A stretch of 9,392 nt of DNA, taken from the NCBI GenBank assembly GCA_004552615.1, contig SFNZ01000073.1, forward strand, positions 1 to 9,392, written 5' to 3'. Below the pieces are notes generated by a model, which did not search any database, was not told where the DNA came from, and saw only the letters and a list, made by a program, of their open reading frames with translations. Source of the stretch: Bacteroidales bacterium. GTDB lineage: Bacteria > Bacteroidota > Bacteroidia > Bacteroidales > UBA932. Positions 1-4,170 of the stretch are shown here, piece by piece (position 1 is the stretch's first letter; each line of letters opens with the position of its first letter). The position numbers and the translations under genes were made by a program.

Positions 1-99
1 GGCCTTCATCCTGCCCTTGATGATCCGTGATACACTTGGCTCAGTGAGCTGCAGCTCCTGATTCCGGTTGCCAGTGCCAGCGAACAGGGGAGCGAAGGA
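1..99. repeat. Left copy of 99-bp terminal direct repeat (circular overlap)
   Basis: Bases 1-99 are identical to 9294-9392, beginning ggccttcatcctgccc and ending agcgaagga in both. The integrase reading frame continues in phase from base 1 to base 9293. The repeat is therefore the overlap of a circular molecule of about 9293 bp and not a biological terminal repeat. An exact 99-bp overlap is typical of k-mer assembly of a circle (inference). Confidence 0.95.
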
Positions 100-768
100 A
101 CTCCGGTGCTTCCTGGTCTGCAGGTAGTCATTGATGGCATCATAGACCTCCGGGGTCAGTTTCTTATAGGCATCCTTCTCCTGGTGGCCTTTGCCCTGGA
201 TGAACAGTACCTTCTCACCTGCGATGGTCTCGATGTCTCCGATCAGGGCTCGTTGCATCTCGATGATACGCAGTCCTGCGGTCATACTCAGCAGGATCAT
301 GGCATAGTCCCTCTTACCTGCAGGGGTTGTCCGTTCGATGGACTGCAGCAGGTTCCTGGCATCATCCTTCTGGAAGGCATCACGCTTGGTGTTGTCTGCT
401 CTGACCTTGGCTCCCTTCACATGATCCGCCACGTTCCGGTACAGTCCCTGCTGCTCAGTCCACCGGAAGAACAGCTTTACTGCTCTCAGGTATCTGGCCT
501 GGGTTCCTGCGCTCATGGTGACGATCTCTGCCGGGTTTCTTCTGCTGGGATGGGGATTGCCCAAGTACCGGACATAGTCCAGGATATCAGCTCGCTGGGG
601 CTGCTGTATGCCATTGTCCTGCAGCCAGTCAGCAAAGCACCGGAGACAGACCATGTAGCTGGCCTTGGTTACCTCCGCCACATCCAGGTAAGTAATGAAG
701 CTCTGCAGCACAGGTGCAATCCCGGTGCTCAGCTCGGTGGTAGGTCTGATGGTCAGTGTGTTCTCCAT
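1..768 (-). CDS. int: Tyrosine recombinase/integrase, N-terminal 256 of 356 codons (gene spans the circle junction)
   Basis: This is a site-specific tyrosine recombinase that would integrate and excise the circle, or resolve its multimers. The ATG at 768 is preceded by AAAGGA and a consensus promoter. Residues 1-120 look like a SAM-like core-binding domain (about 20-110), followed by the start of the catalytic domain. The first catalytic Arg is R167 in AGLRIIE, and the beta-hairpin Lys is K193 or K198 in QGKGHQEK. The frame has no stop to base 1 and continues in phase at 9293, giving 356 aa, a normal length for a phage or conjugative-transposon integrase. The remaining catalytic residues (H267, R270, H293, Y302) are in the right-hand part of the window. 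The start has alternatives in principle, but no in-frame upstream codon has a better ribosome site. The family call is firm; the integration target is unknown. Confidence 0.95.
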   Translation of the reverse strand, partial: MENTLTIRPTTELSTGIAPVLQSFITYLDVAEVTKASYMVCLRCFADWLQDNGIQQPQRADILDYVRYLGNPHPSRRNPAEIVTMSAGTQARYLRAVKLFFRWTEQQGLYRNVADHVKGAKVRADNTKRDAFQKDDARNLLQSIERTTPAGKRDYAMILLSMTAGLRIIEMQRALIGDIETIAGEKVLFIQGKGHQEKDAYKKLTPEVYDAINDYLQTRKHRSSFAPLFAGTGNRNQELQLTEPSVSRIIKGRMKA

Positions 769-803
769 GGTGCTCTGTCCTTTCTTGTTCTTGTTCTTGT
801 ATC

Positions 804-832
804 ATTATATAGTTATCCGTGCTTCCTGTCAA
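804..832 (-). promoter_or_regulatory. Consensus sigma-70/sigma-A promoter for int and the replication operon
   Basis: On the minus strand, TTGACA (827-832) is separated by 17 bp from TATAAT (804-809). This is a perfect match to the housekeeping consensus. It lies 36 bp before the int ATG. A triple CAAGAA repeat sits in the short leader. No other strong promoter is visible between here and rep, so int and the downstream genes to rep probably share this transcript (inference). Confidence 0.9.
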
Positions 833-847
833 TAGTGTCATATATGG

Positions 848-878
848 AAAAGGTGGGTAGGATTGCTCCTGCCCACCA
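848..878 (-). terminator. Rho-independent terminator after the 885-1217 gene
   Basis: On the minus strand, GGTGGG-C-AGGA pairs with TCCT-A-CCCACC (852-877) around a GCAA loop. There is one internal C/A mismatch. TTTT follows at 848-851. It begins 7 bp after the stop of the 110-aa gene and just upstream of the int promoter, so it separates the two units. The U-run is short, so readthrough into int is possible. Confidence 0.75.
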
Positions 879-884
879 GGTATA

Positions 885-1217
885 TCACTTAAGGTTGATC
901 GTCATCCGGTAGATGATCCGCAGGTTGCGCTCGCTCAGATGGTGCAGGTGCTCGATGGTGTACCGGAGCAGGTTCGGCATCTTGGCTTCCTTGGCTTTTG
1001 CCTTGGCTCGCTCGTCCCGGATTCCCTGTGTCATGCCAGCCACAAAAGCAGTGGAGATGATACAGGCCATGTCCCATGTGTAGTCTCCGGTCATCCCATG
1101 CAGGGCAATGTAATCGTCCCACATCTTCTTGCTCCACTGGATCTCGTCCAGGGTGACCAGCTTGTCAGTGAGGCTCACGGCCTCACTGGTGCTGATTGAA
1201 GGATTATGCCAGCTCAT
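885..1217 (-). CDS. Hypothetical protein, 110 aa
   Basis: I do not recognise a function. The ATG at 1217 overlaps the stop of the upstream gene by four bases (ATGA), and AGGAGGTGA lies about 8 bases before it, so translation is probably coupled. The protein is soluble and mostly helical. It has a basic, Ala/Lys-rich segment near residues 66-80 (RDERAKAKAKEAK). The C-terminal helix pattern (LLRYTIEHLHHLSERNLRIIYRM) resembles the Leu-rich tails of small clostridial phage and regulatory proteins. That resemblance is from memory and weak. The gene is second in the unit controlled by the palindromic promoter at 1641-1669 and is followed by a terminator. Confidence 0.8.
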   Translation of the reverse strand: MSWHNPSISTSEAVSLTDKLVTLDEIQWSKKMWDDYIALHGMTGDYTWDMACIISTAFVAGMTQGIRDERAKAKAKEAKMPNLLRYTIEHLHHLSERNLRIIYRMTINLK

Positions 1218-1516
1218 GCGATCACCTCCTGTACCTGAGACAGTCCGAAGTAAGCTACCAGCCGGGTTCCGGTCTTGGTCTTGGGATCTGCCATGACTGC
1301 CTTGAACAGTGCCTTGGATTCATGGATGACTTCATAGCCCTTGGCCTTCCAGCCTGCCCAGGTGTGGGTCTCCTCGGTGATCCCGGCCTCGGCCTTGGTG
1401 ATCAGCTCGGTCTTGATGTTCTGCCATGCCATCCGCAGTGCCAGTGCGAAGGATGCAGCTCCGTTCCGGAAGAACTTCCAGGCCATGCTCATGATCTTTC
1501 TTCTGTTGTACTTCAT
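1214..1516 (-). CDS. Hypothetical protein, 100 aa, phage/plasmid AW-helix type
   Basis: This is the first gene of the unit divergent from the RHH regulator. The ATG at 1516 has AGGGGG eight bases upstream. A second in-frame ATG at residue 9 is possible but lacks a ribosome site. The N-terminal pattern IMSMAWKFFRNGAASFALAL, followed by RMAWQNIK, resembles a short motif seen at the start of many Bacillota and Bacteroidota phage or plasmid proteins of unknown role (from memory). The rest (AEAGITEETHTWAGWKAKGY and onward) is probably an alpha/beta fold with no catalytic motif I can name. Its place directly behind a promoter holding a perfect operator suggests it is the main target of the regulator, so it may be a fitness, exclusion or toxin-like function. 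That last step is speculation. Confidence 0.82.
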   Translation of the reverse strand: MKYNRRKIMSMAWKFFRNGAASFALALRMAWQNIKTELITKAEAGITEETHTWAGWKAKGYEVIHESKALFKAVMADPKTKTGTRLVAYFGLSQVQEVIA

Positions 1517-1640
1517 TAGGTTGTCCCCCTGTAATCTGTATTGGATCGTCTCTCCGATCTGCCGCAGCTCCTTTGTGTTTGTCGATGCATTGGGTTACAA
1601 CAGGCTGTGTTGAAATTGGGCTCCCAAACCTTACACCCAT

Positions 1641-1669
1641 ATAATACTACTGTCGACAGTAGATTACAA
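1641..1669 (-). promoter_or_regulatory. Minus-strand promoter with operator filling its spacer
   Basis: On the minus strand, TTGTAA (1664-1669), a 17-bp spacer and TATTAT (1641-1646) form a promoter for the 1516-885 unit. The spacer is almost entirely the perfect palindrome at 1647-1662. A dimer of an RHH or HTH repressor bound there would block RNA polymerase. The leader to the ATG at 1516 is about 120 nt and contains a small GATCG/CGATC dyad (1544-1559). Confidence 0.78.
1647..1662. promoter_or_regulatory. 16-bp perfect palindromic operator CTACTGTCGACAGTAG
   Basis: This perfect 16-bp dyad lies between the -35 and -10 of the minus promoter. Its half-site CGACAGTA recurs at 1691-1698 and 1723-1730. 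The last copy falls at the -35/spacer of the plus promoter. The proposed ligand is the RHH protein encoded at 1781-1987, because such regulators usually bind short palindromic or tandem sites near their own gene. Confidence 0.8.
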
Positions 1670-1690
1670 GATGGGATATTACACAAATAT

Positions 1691-1730
1691 CGACAGTAGT
1701 GGTTGTGCATTTTCTCTCTTGACGACAGTA
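1691..1730 (+). promoter_or_regulatory. Two additional operator half-sites (CGACAGTA)
   Basis: CGACAGTA occurs at 1691-1698 (extended to CGACAGTAG) and at 1723-1730. The starts are 37 and 32 bp apart from the copy inside the palindrome (1654, 1691, 1723). The 1723 copy overlaps the last base of the plus-strand -35 and the spacer, as expected for autorepression of the RHH gene. Confidence 0.7.
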
Positions 1731-1748
1731 TATGCAGCATAGTATAAT
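1719..1748 (+). promoter_or_regulatory. Promoter of the RHH regulator gene
   Basis: TTGACG (1719-1724), an 18-bp spacer and a perfect TATAAT (1743-1748) lie 33 bp before the ATG at 1781. An operator half-site overlaps the -35 and spacer. It is divergent from, and about 50 bp away from, the promoter at 1641-1669. Confidence 0.88.
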
Positions 1749-1780
1749 TGCAGGAGACAATCTATATGGAGGGATCGACC

Positions 1781-1987
1781 ATGGCAATCAGCAAAGCGCA
1801 ACAGGCCGCAGTCAAGAAGTACAACGATGCCAACTATGACCGCATCGAAGTGAAGGTTCCGAAGGGACAGAAGGCAGTCATCCAGGCATACTGCGAAGCA
1901 CACGGTAAGTCCATGAATGAATTTGTGAAGGCAGCCATTGACCAGGCCATGCTCTGTCCAGAGGGATTCACCTGGCATAGATCCTGA
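1781..1987 (+). CDS. Arc-type ribbon-helix-helix transcriptional regulator, 68 aa
   Basis: This is the only plus-strand gene of the element. The ATG at 1781 has GGAGGG seven bases upstream. An upstream in-frame ATG at 1748 lies within the -10 box and is rejected. Residues 19-29 (YDRIEVKVPKG) form the DNA-contacting beta strand, about 29-42 (GQKAVIQAYCEAHG) helix A and about 44-58 (SMNEFVKAAIDQAML) helix B. This is the classic MetJ/Arc layout. Proteins starting MAISKAQQAA with this fold are common in clostridial mobile elements. It is predicted to act as a dimer or higher oligomer on the CGACAGTA sites just upstream, repressing itself and the divergent 1516-885 unit. An antitoxin role is an alternative, but no partner toxin of recognisable type is adjacent. 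A terminator follows its stop. Confidence 0.93.
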   Translation: MAISKAQQAAVKKYNDANYDRIEVKVPKGQKAVIQAYCEAHGKSMNEFVKAAIDQAMLCPEGFTWHRS

Positions 1988-2034
1988 ACCAAAGGGGAAC
2001 AAAACTGGTACAAAAGGGTCACAGAAACAGCGTG

Positions 2035-2069
2035 AAAAAAGCACCGGAATTTCTCCGGTGCTTCTCTTT
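2035..2069. terminator. Bidirectional Rho-independent terminator
   Basis: A perfect 10-bp stem, AAGCACCGGA (2039-2048) with TCCGGTGCTT (2054-2063), encloses a 5-nt loop. Six A residues (2035-2040) give a clean U-run for minus-strand transcripts from the small-gene unit. The plus strand has a pyrimidine-rich tail (ttctcttt) for the RHH gene. It lies between the convergent stops at 1987 and 2068. Confidence 0.92.
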
Positions 2070-2289
2070 ATCTCAGGGCTTCCAATATCTGGAGCAGGTA
2101 CTCCAGCTCCTGGGGGGAATCCCTCAGTGCTTCCAGGTTAAGGCCGACACATTTGCCGGGGAGGATCTGGTCTCCCTTCTCATAGTCAGGCTTATGTACC
2201 ATCAGGAATCCTGCCTTCTGATAATGCCGCAGCACATTGGCTCCGGTATCCAGGACTACAGGCTTCTCAGTCTCCCAGAATCTGCTCAT
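2068..2289 (-). CDS. Hypothetical protein, 73 aa
   Basis: This is the last gene of the small-gene unit. Its TAA at 2068-2070 abuts the terminator. The ATG at 2289 has GAGGGG nine bases upstream and lies 15 bases after the previous stop. The protein is soluble and acidic towards the C-terminus, with the segments WETEKPVVLDTGANVLRHYQ and DYEKGDQILPGKCVGLNLEALRD. It shows no membrane segment, metal-binding cluster or named motif. I do not recognise it. Its position behind the nuclease and KGGQASG genes suggests an accessory DNA-metabolism or satellite function (weak inference). Confidence 0.75.
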   Translation of the reverse strand: MSRFWETEKPVVLDTGANVLRHYQKAGFLMVHKPDYEKGDQILPGKCVGLNLEALRDSPQELEYLLQILEALR

Positions 2290-2304
2290 ATCTGTTATCC
2301 CCTC

Positions 2305-2571
2305 TCAGTATCTGTAAATGTATTTGTGGCGGCTCCGGGCTCCTCTGGGGCTCCCTACAGCCTTGTGCAGCATCGCAGCCTGGGCGCAGACGATCTGCAC
2401 CCGTCTGGTGCTCTCCATCAGATCGGCCAGTCTGTATGCCAGCTCTTCCTCTGCCAGCTCTCGCTTCCGTCTCCGGGCGGCTCCGCTGGCCTGTCCACCC
2501 TTCCGTGAGATCTCCCTGCGCTGCTCCGGTGTGAGGGTGGCGAAGGATCTCAGGTTCTGATTGTTTGCCAT
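2305..2571 (-). CDS. KGGQASG-motif small basic protein, 88 aa
   Basis: The start is placed at the ATG at 2571 because GGAGGT lies four to five bases before it. The longer frame to 2610 has no ribosome site. The N-terminus (MANNQNLRSFATLTPEQR) followed by EISRKGGQASGAARRRKREL is a pattern I associate with small clostridial phage proteins, where the KGGxASG element resembles stress-protein or DNA-binding repeats. Residues 38-48 are strongly basic, followed by a charged helix. The C-terminus is Arg- and Tyr-rich (PRGARSRHKYIYRY). A nucleic-acid-binding role is likely but the exact function is unknown. A role like that of a small terminase subunit has been suspected for similar phage proteins, but nothing here proves it. 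Confidence 0.82.
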   Translation of the reverse strand: MANNQNLRSFATLTPEQRREISRKGGQASGAARRRKRELAEEELAYRLADLMESTRRVQIVCAQAAMLHKAVGSPRGARSRHKYIYRY

Positions 2572-2606
2572 AGTTACCTCCATGATGATTTTGATGTCAT
2601 GTGCCC

Positions 2607-2990
2607 TCACACTTTTGAATTATCTTTTTTCTGAACCGTGAAGGAACCGTGAGGATCTGGGCGCACCATGGAATCAGTTGCCCCATAAATCCGGAGCCAA
2701 TCATCCAGGAGCATGGTCACCAGCCAGGGCTTCCGGTTCTTCCGATGGAACAGGGCAGGTGCTCCGTCCTTCATGCGCTGGCTGTCTCTGATTGCCTGAT
2801 CCATGGCAGCTCCCACATTAAGGTGCTCGACTCGCTTCACCTCGATGTGGATACCATGCAGTCCGGATATGTCCGGTACTTCTCCGAAGGTCATGCTGCC
2901 GCCACGATGACAGTCATGTCCGGTCTGGCTCAGGATCTCTGCCAGCTCCTTCTCACCTGCGGCTCCTTTTCTCTGAGATGATTTACCCAT
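2607..2990 (-). CDS. PDDEXK-fold nuclease, Holliday-junction-resolvase-like, 127 aa
   Basis: The ATG at 2990 shares its A with the TGA of the upstream gene (TGATG), and AGGAGG lies about 10 bases before it, indicating coupled translation. A longer frame to 3044 has no such support. Catalytic pattern of the restriction-endonuclease-like/Hjc superfamily: E13 in GEKELAE, D40 in FGEVPDISG, and E50-x-K52 in HIEVKR. A following helix contains AAMDQA (Q65), as in archaeal Hjc and phage VRR/Hjc-type resolvases. The length suits a single nuclease domain. Likely job: cleaving branched intermediates made during replication or recombination of the element. A general DNA endonuclease is the alternative. 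The fold is confident; the substrate is inferred. Confidence 0.88.
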   Translation of the reverse strand: MGKSSQRKGAAGEKELAEILSQTGHDCHRGGSMTFGEVPDISGLHGIHIEVKRVEHLNVGAAMDQAIRDSQRMKDGAPALFHRKNRKPWLVTMLLDDWLRIYGATDSMVRPDPHGSFTVQKKDNSKV

Positions 2991-3205
2991 CAGTCCATAT
3001 CCTCCTGTGCTGCCTTCCTCCGTCTCTGATACTCTCGTTCCCATGCTGCATCCCGTTCCGCTCTGCGTTTCGCTCTGGCTGCTTCTTCCTGGGCATTCGC
3101 TTCACGCCATCGGTCATACTGGATGGCCTTGTACTTTCCATAGCTGATCCACATCTGGGCAGCAGCAGCGGCATCCACGGAAAGAGGATCTTTCTCCCTC
3201 CCCAT
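2990..3205 (-). CDS. Charged coiled-coil-like protein, 71 aa
   Basis: The start is placed at the ATG at 3205. GAGGTGA, which contains the upstream gene's stop codon, lies five bases before it. The alternative ATG at 3244 is 34 bases inside the upstream gene and lacks a ribosome site. The N-terminal third (MGREKDPLSVDAAAAAQMWI) is followed by a long helix rich in Arg, Glu and Ala (about 37-68, such as REANAQEEAARAKRRAERDA), suggesting a coiled coil or nucleic-acid-associated helix. No enzymatic motif is visible and I do not recognise a function. The tight packing (5-base gap upstream, 1-base overlap downstream) points to production together with the winged-helix protein and the nuclease. Confidence 0.8.
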   Translation of the reverse strand: MGREKDPLSVDAAAAAQMWISYGKYKAIQYDRWREANAQEEAARAKRRAERDAAWEREYQRRRKAAQEDMD

Positions 3206-3210
3206 CTGGA

Positions 3211-3507
3211 TCACCTCGGTAAACTGTCCAGGGTTTTCATGCAAGCATCCCTGGTCTTGTAGATCTCGCCAGCTCTGTGGTGAAGGCTGTCACAGTACCG
3301 GAGCATCTCAGCTTGGTTCTCTGCCAGGTAGTATCCTGGGTTCGTGTTGCTGCAGGTAGCGCAGATCGGGTGACCGTCTCTGCGTTCCTGCTCCACCGCT
3401 ATGCTGATCTGCCTGGGCTCAAGCTGCAGGATCTTACCCAGCTCACGTCCGGTGATGGCATTCCGTTCTCCGGTGCACAGGTACTCATGAATCACGCTGC
3501 CCCACAT
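3211..3507 (-). CDS. Winged-helix DNA-binding protein of phage type, up to 98 aa
   Basis: Residues 19-45 (TGRELGKILQLEPRQISIAV and the following ERR) form a helix-turn-helix. Residues 46-62 (GHPICATCSNTNPGYYLAE) read as the wing. This is a compact winged-helix fold that I recall from many clostridial prophages and plasmids. The C-terminal helix (AEMLRYCDSLHHRAGEIYKT) is typical of the same group. The start is uncertain: the ATG at 3507 has AAGAAGG directly against it, while the GTG at 3495 has GGGG four bases upstream, and family members often begin near that point. The gene overlaps the end of the 48-aa gene. It probably regulates the unit or aids replication or packaging (inference). Confidence 0.85.
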   Translation of the reverse strand: MWGSVIHEYLCTGERNAITGRELGKILQLEPRQISIAVEQERRDGHPICATCSNTNPGYYLAENQAEMLRYCDSLHHRAGEIYKTRDACMKTLDSLPR

Positions 3508-3631
3508 CCTTCTTAGCCTGGGCTGCTTTCTTCTCCCAGTGCCGCTCCTCTGCCTTCCGGATCTTGTCCCGGTTCTGCTGCCGCCACTGCTTCTGGTACT
3601 CCCTGCGGATCTGCTTTGCTTCTTCTGTCAT
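3485..3631 (-). CDS. Small basic charged protein, 48 aa
   Basis: This short frame starts at the ATG at 3631, with AGGAGGG eight bases upstream and a promoter at 3669-3697. Its stop TGA is at 3485-3487, inside the next gene. The sequence begins MTEEAKQIRREYQKQWRQQN and continues as one Arg/Lys/Glu/Gln-rich helix (RDKIRKAEERHWEKKAAQAK). I recall small proteins with an MTEEAK..RREY..W start as very frequent in Clostridia phages and prophages, without an assigned function. A nucleic-acid-binding helix is plausible. The strong ribosome site, the first position in the unit and the overlap with the winged-helix gene support it as a true gene despite its length. Confidence 0.85.
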   Translation of the reverse strand: MTEEAKQIRREYQKQWRQQNRDKIRKAEERHWEKKAAQAKKDVGQRDS

Positions 3632-3668
3632 GGGTATGTCCCTCCTGTCTTATATGTTTGATGTGTCT

Positions 3669-3697
3669 ATTGTAGCACATCTGTTCGACAAATACAA
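3669..3697 (-). promoter_or_regulatory. Promoter of the six-gene small-protein unit
   Basis: On the minus strand, TTGTAT (3692-3697), a 17-bp spacer and TACAAT (3669-3674) are present. A TGC triplet before the -10 makes it an extended -10. It lies 38 bp before the ATG at 3631. A 32-bp dyad (3721-3752) sits 24 bp upstream, well placed for an activator or repressor. Confidence 0.82.
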
Positions 3698-3720
3698 GAA
3701 CACAAACACACACAATACAT

Positions 3721-3752
3721 CTATGTATAAGTCTATGCAGACCTTAACATAG
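3721..3752. promoter_or_regulatory. 32-bp dyad element, copy A
   Basis: The element begins CTATGT and ends ACATAG on either strand. Read on the minus strand it is 26 of 32 identical to plus-strand bases 8546-8577, including a 15-base exact run (CTATGTTAAGGTCTG). It can be parsed as two inverted 12-bp arms around an 8-bp centre. That is the layout of a tyrosine-recombinase core site, but also of a large operator. Confidence 0.6.
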
Positions 3753-4126
3753 AAAAGCAGCCCTTCTGATATCAGGACATGATCTGGAATAATGGTGGCG
3801 GTTGAACCAAAACCATGCCAAACCAGTGCCAAAAACCAGCCCTCTGGAGATGATGGAAATTTTCCGGACGATACTTCCCTTGTCTGAGAAATTTCTATCG
3901 GCTGCATTCCTTCGGTTTCTCAGCTCCTCCGGAGCGCAGCCAGCATGACAGTGCTGATCTCTGGGGCTTGGGGGATCTGTCACCCCAACGAGCTGCGGCA
4001 ACTTGTCCATGTGGACATTGCTCGCCAGGTAGCACATGGGCACTGCTTGCCAGTATGGGGACACAATCCGTTGCTTGCGAAAAAATTATTTTCAGATTCC
4101 GTCCACCCCTGGTTTTCTGTCATGAC
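3753..4126. other. Gene-free region rich in dyads; possible second origin or structured RNA
   Basis: I find no convincing gene here. Open frames on the minus strand (3744-4064, 3650-3907) lack ribosome sites and have unnatural composition. Visible structure: an 8-bp stem CTGAGAAA (3884-3891) with TTTCTCAG (3916-3923); GGAAATTTTCC near 3855-3865; TTGGGG (3968-3973) with CCCCAA (3983-3988); TGTCCA-TG-TGGACA (4004-4017); a run of A and T near 4080-4092; and the 11-bp repeats at 3807-3839. Such a region between a replication gene and a small-gene unit may hold a single-strand origin, attP or a small RNA (inference). Confidence 0.5.
3807..3839. repeat. Three 11-bp tandem repeats
   Basis: CCAAAACCATG (3807-3817), CCAAACCAGTG (3818-3828) and CCAAAAACCAG (3829-3839) follow one another without a gap. 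A period of one helical turn places the CCAAA motif on one face of the DNA. That is the usual layout of protein-binding arrays or intrinsically curved DNA. Confidence 0.65.
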
Positions 4127-4160
4127 AAAAAAGGGGAGGCAGCGTGTGCTGTCTCCCCTT
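4127..4160 (-). terminator. Strong Rho-independent terminator after the primase-helicase gene
   Basis: AAGGGGAGGCAGC (4131-4143) pairs with GCTGTCTCCCCTT (4148-4160) around a 4-nt loop, with one internal mismatch on the minus strand. Six A residues (4127-4132) provide the U-run for minus-strand transcripts. It begins 10 bp after the stop at 4171. Confidence 0.92.
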
Positions 4161-4170
4161 GTGGCGGATA

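Noticed and set aside
1..99. Biological long terminal repeat or att duplication
   Set aside because: It lies inside the integrase coding sequence and the frame continues in phase through it, so it is the overlap of a circle.
106..912. Plus-strand open frame of 268 codons
   Set aside because: It is antisense to the integrase gene, which has all catalytic residues, a promoter and a ribosome site. The plus-frame peptide shows no recognisable fold.
2032..2508. Plus-strand open frame of 158 codons
   Set aside because: It begins inside the bidirectional terminator and is antisense to two better supported genes.
3801..3835. GGTTCAA-like T-loop motif suggesting a tRNA or tRNA-derived att site
   Set aside because: No matching T-stem, acceptor or anticodon arm could be built around it on the minus strand.
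3744..4064. Minus-strand open frame of 106 codons in the gene-free region (also 3650-3907)
   Set aside because: No ribosome site, odd composition rich in Cys, Trp and His, no family likeness, and it runs through the 11-bp repeats and the 32-bp dyad. Kept as a remote possibility only.
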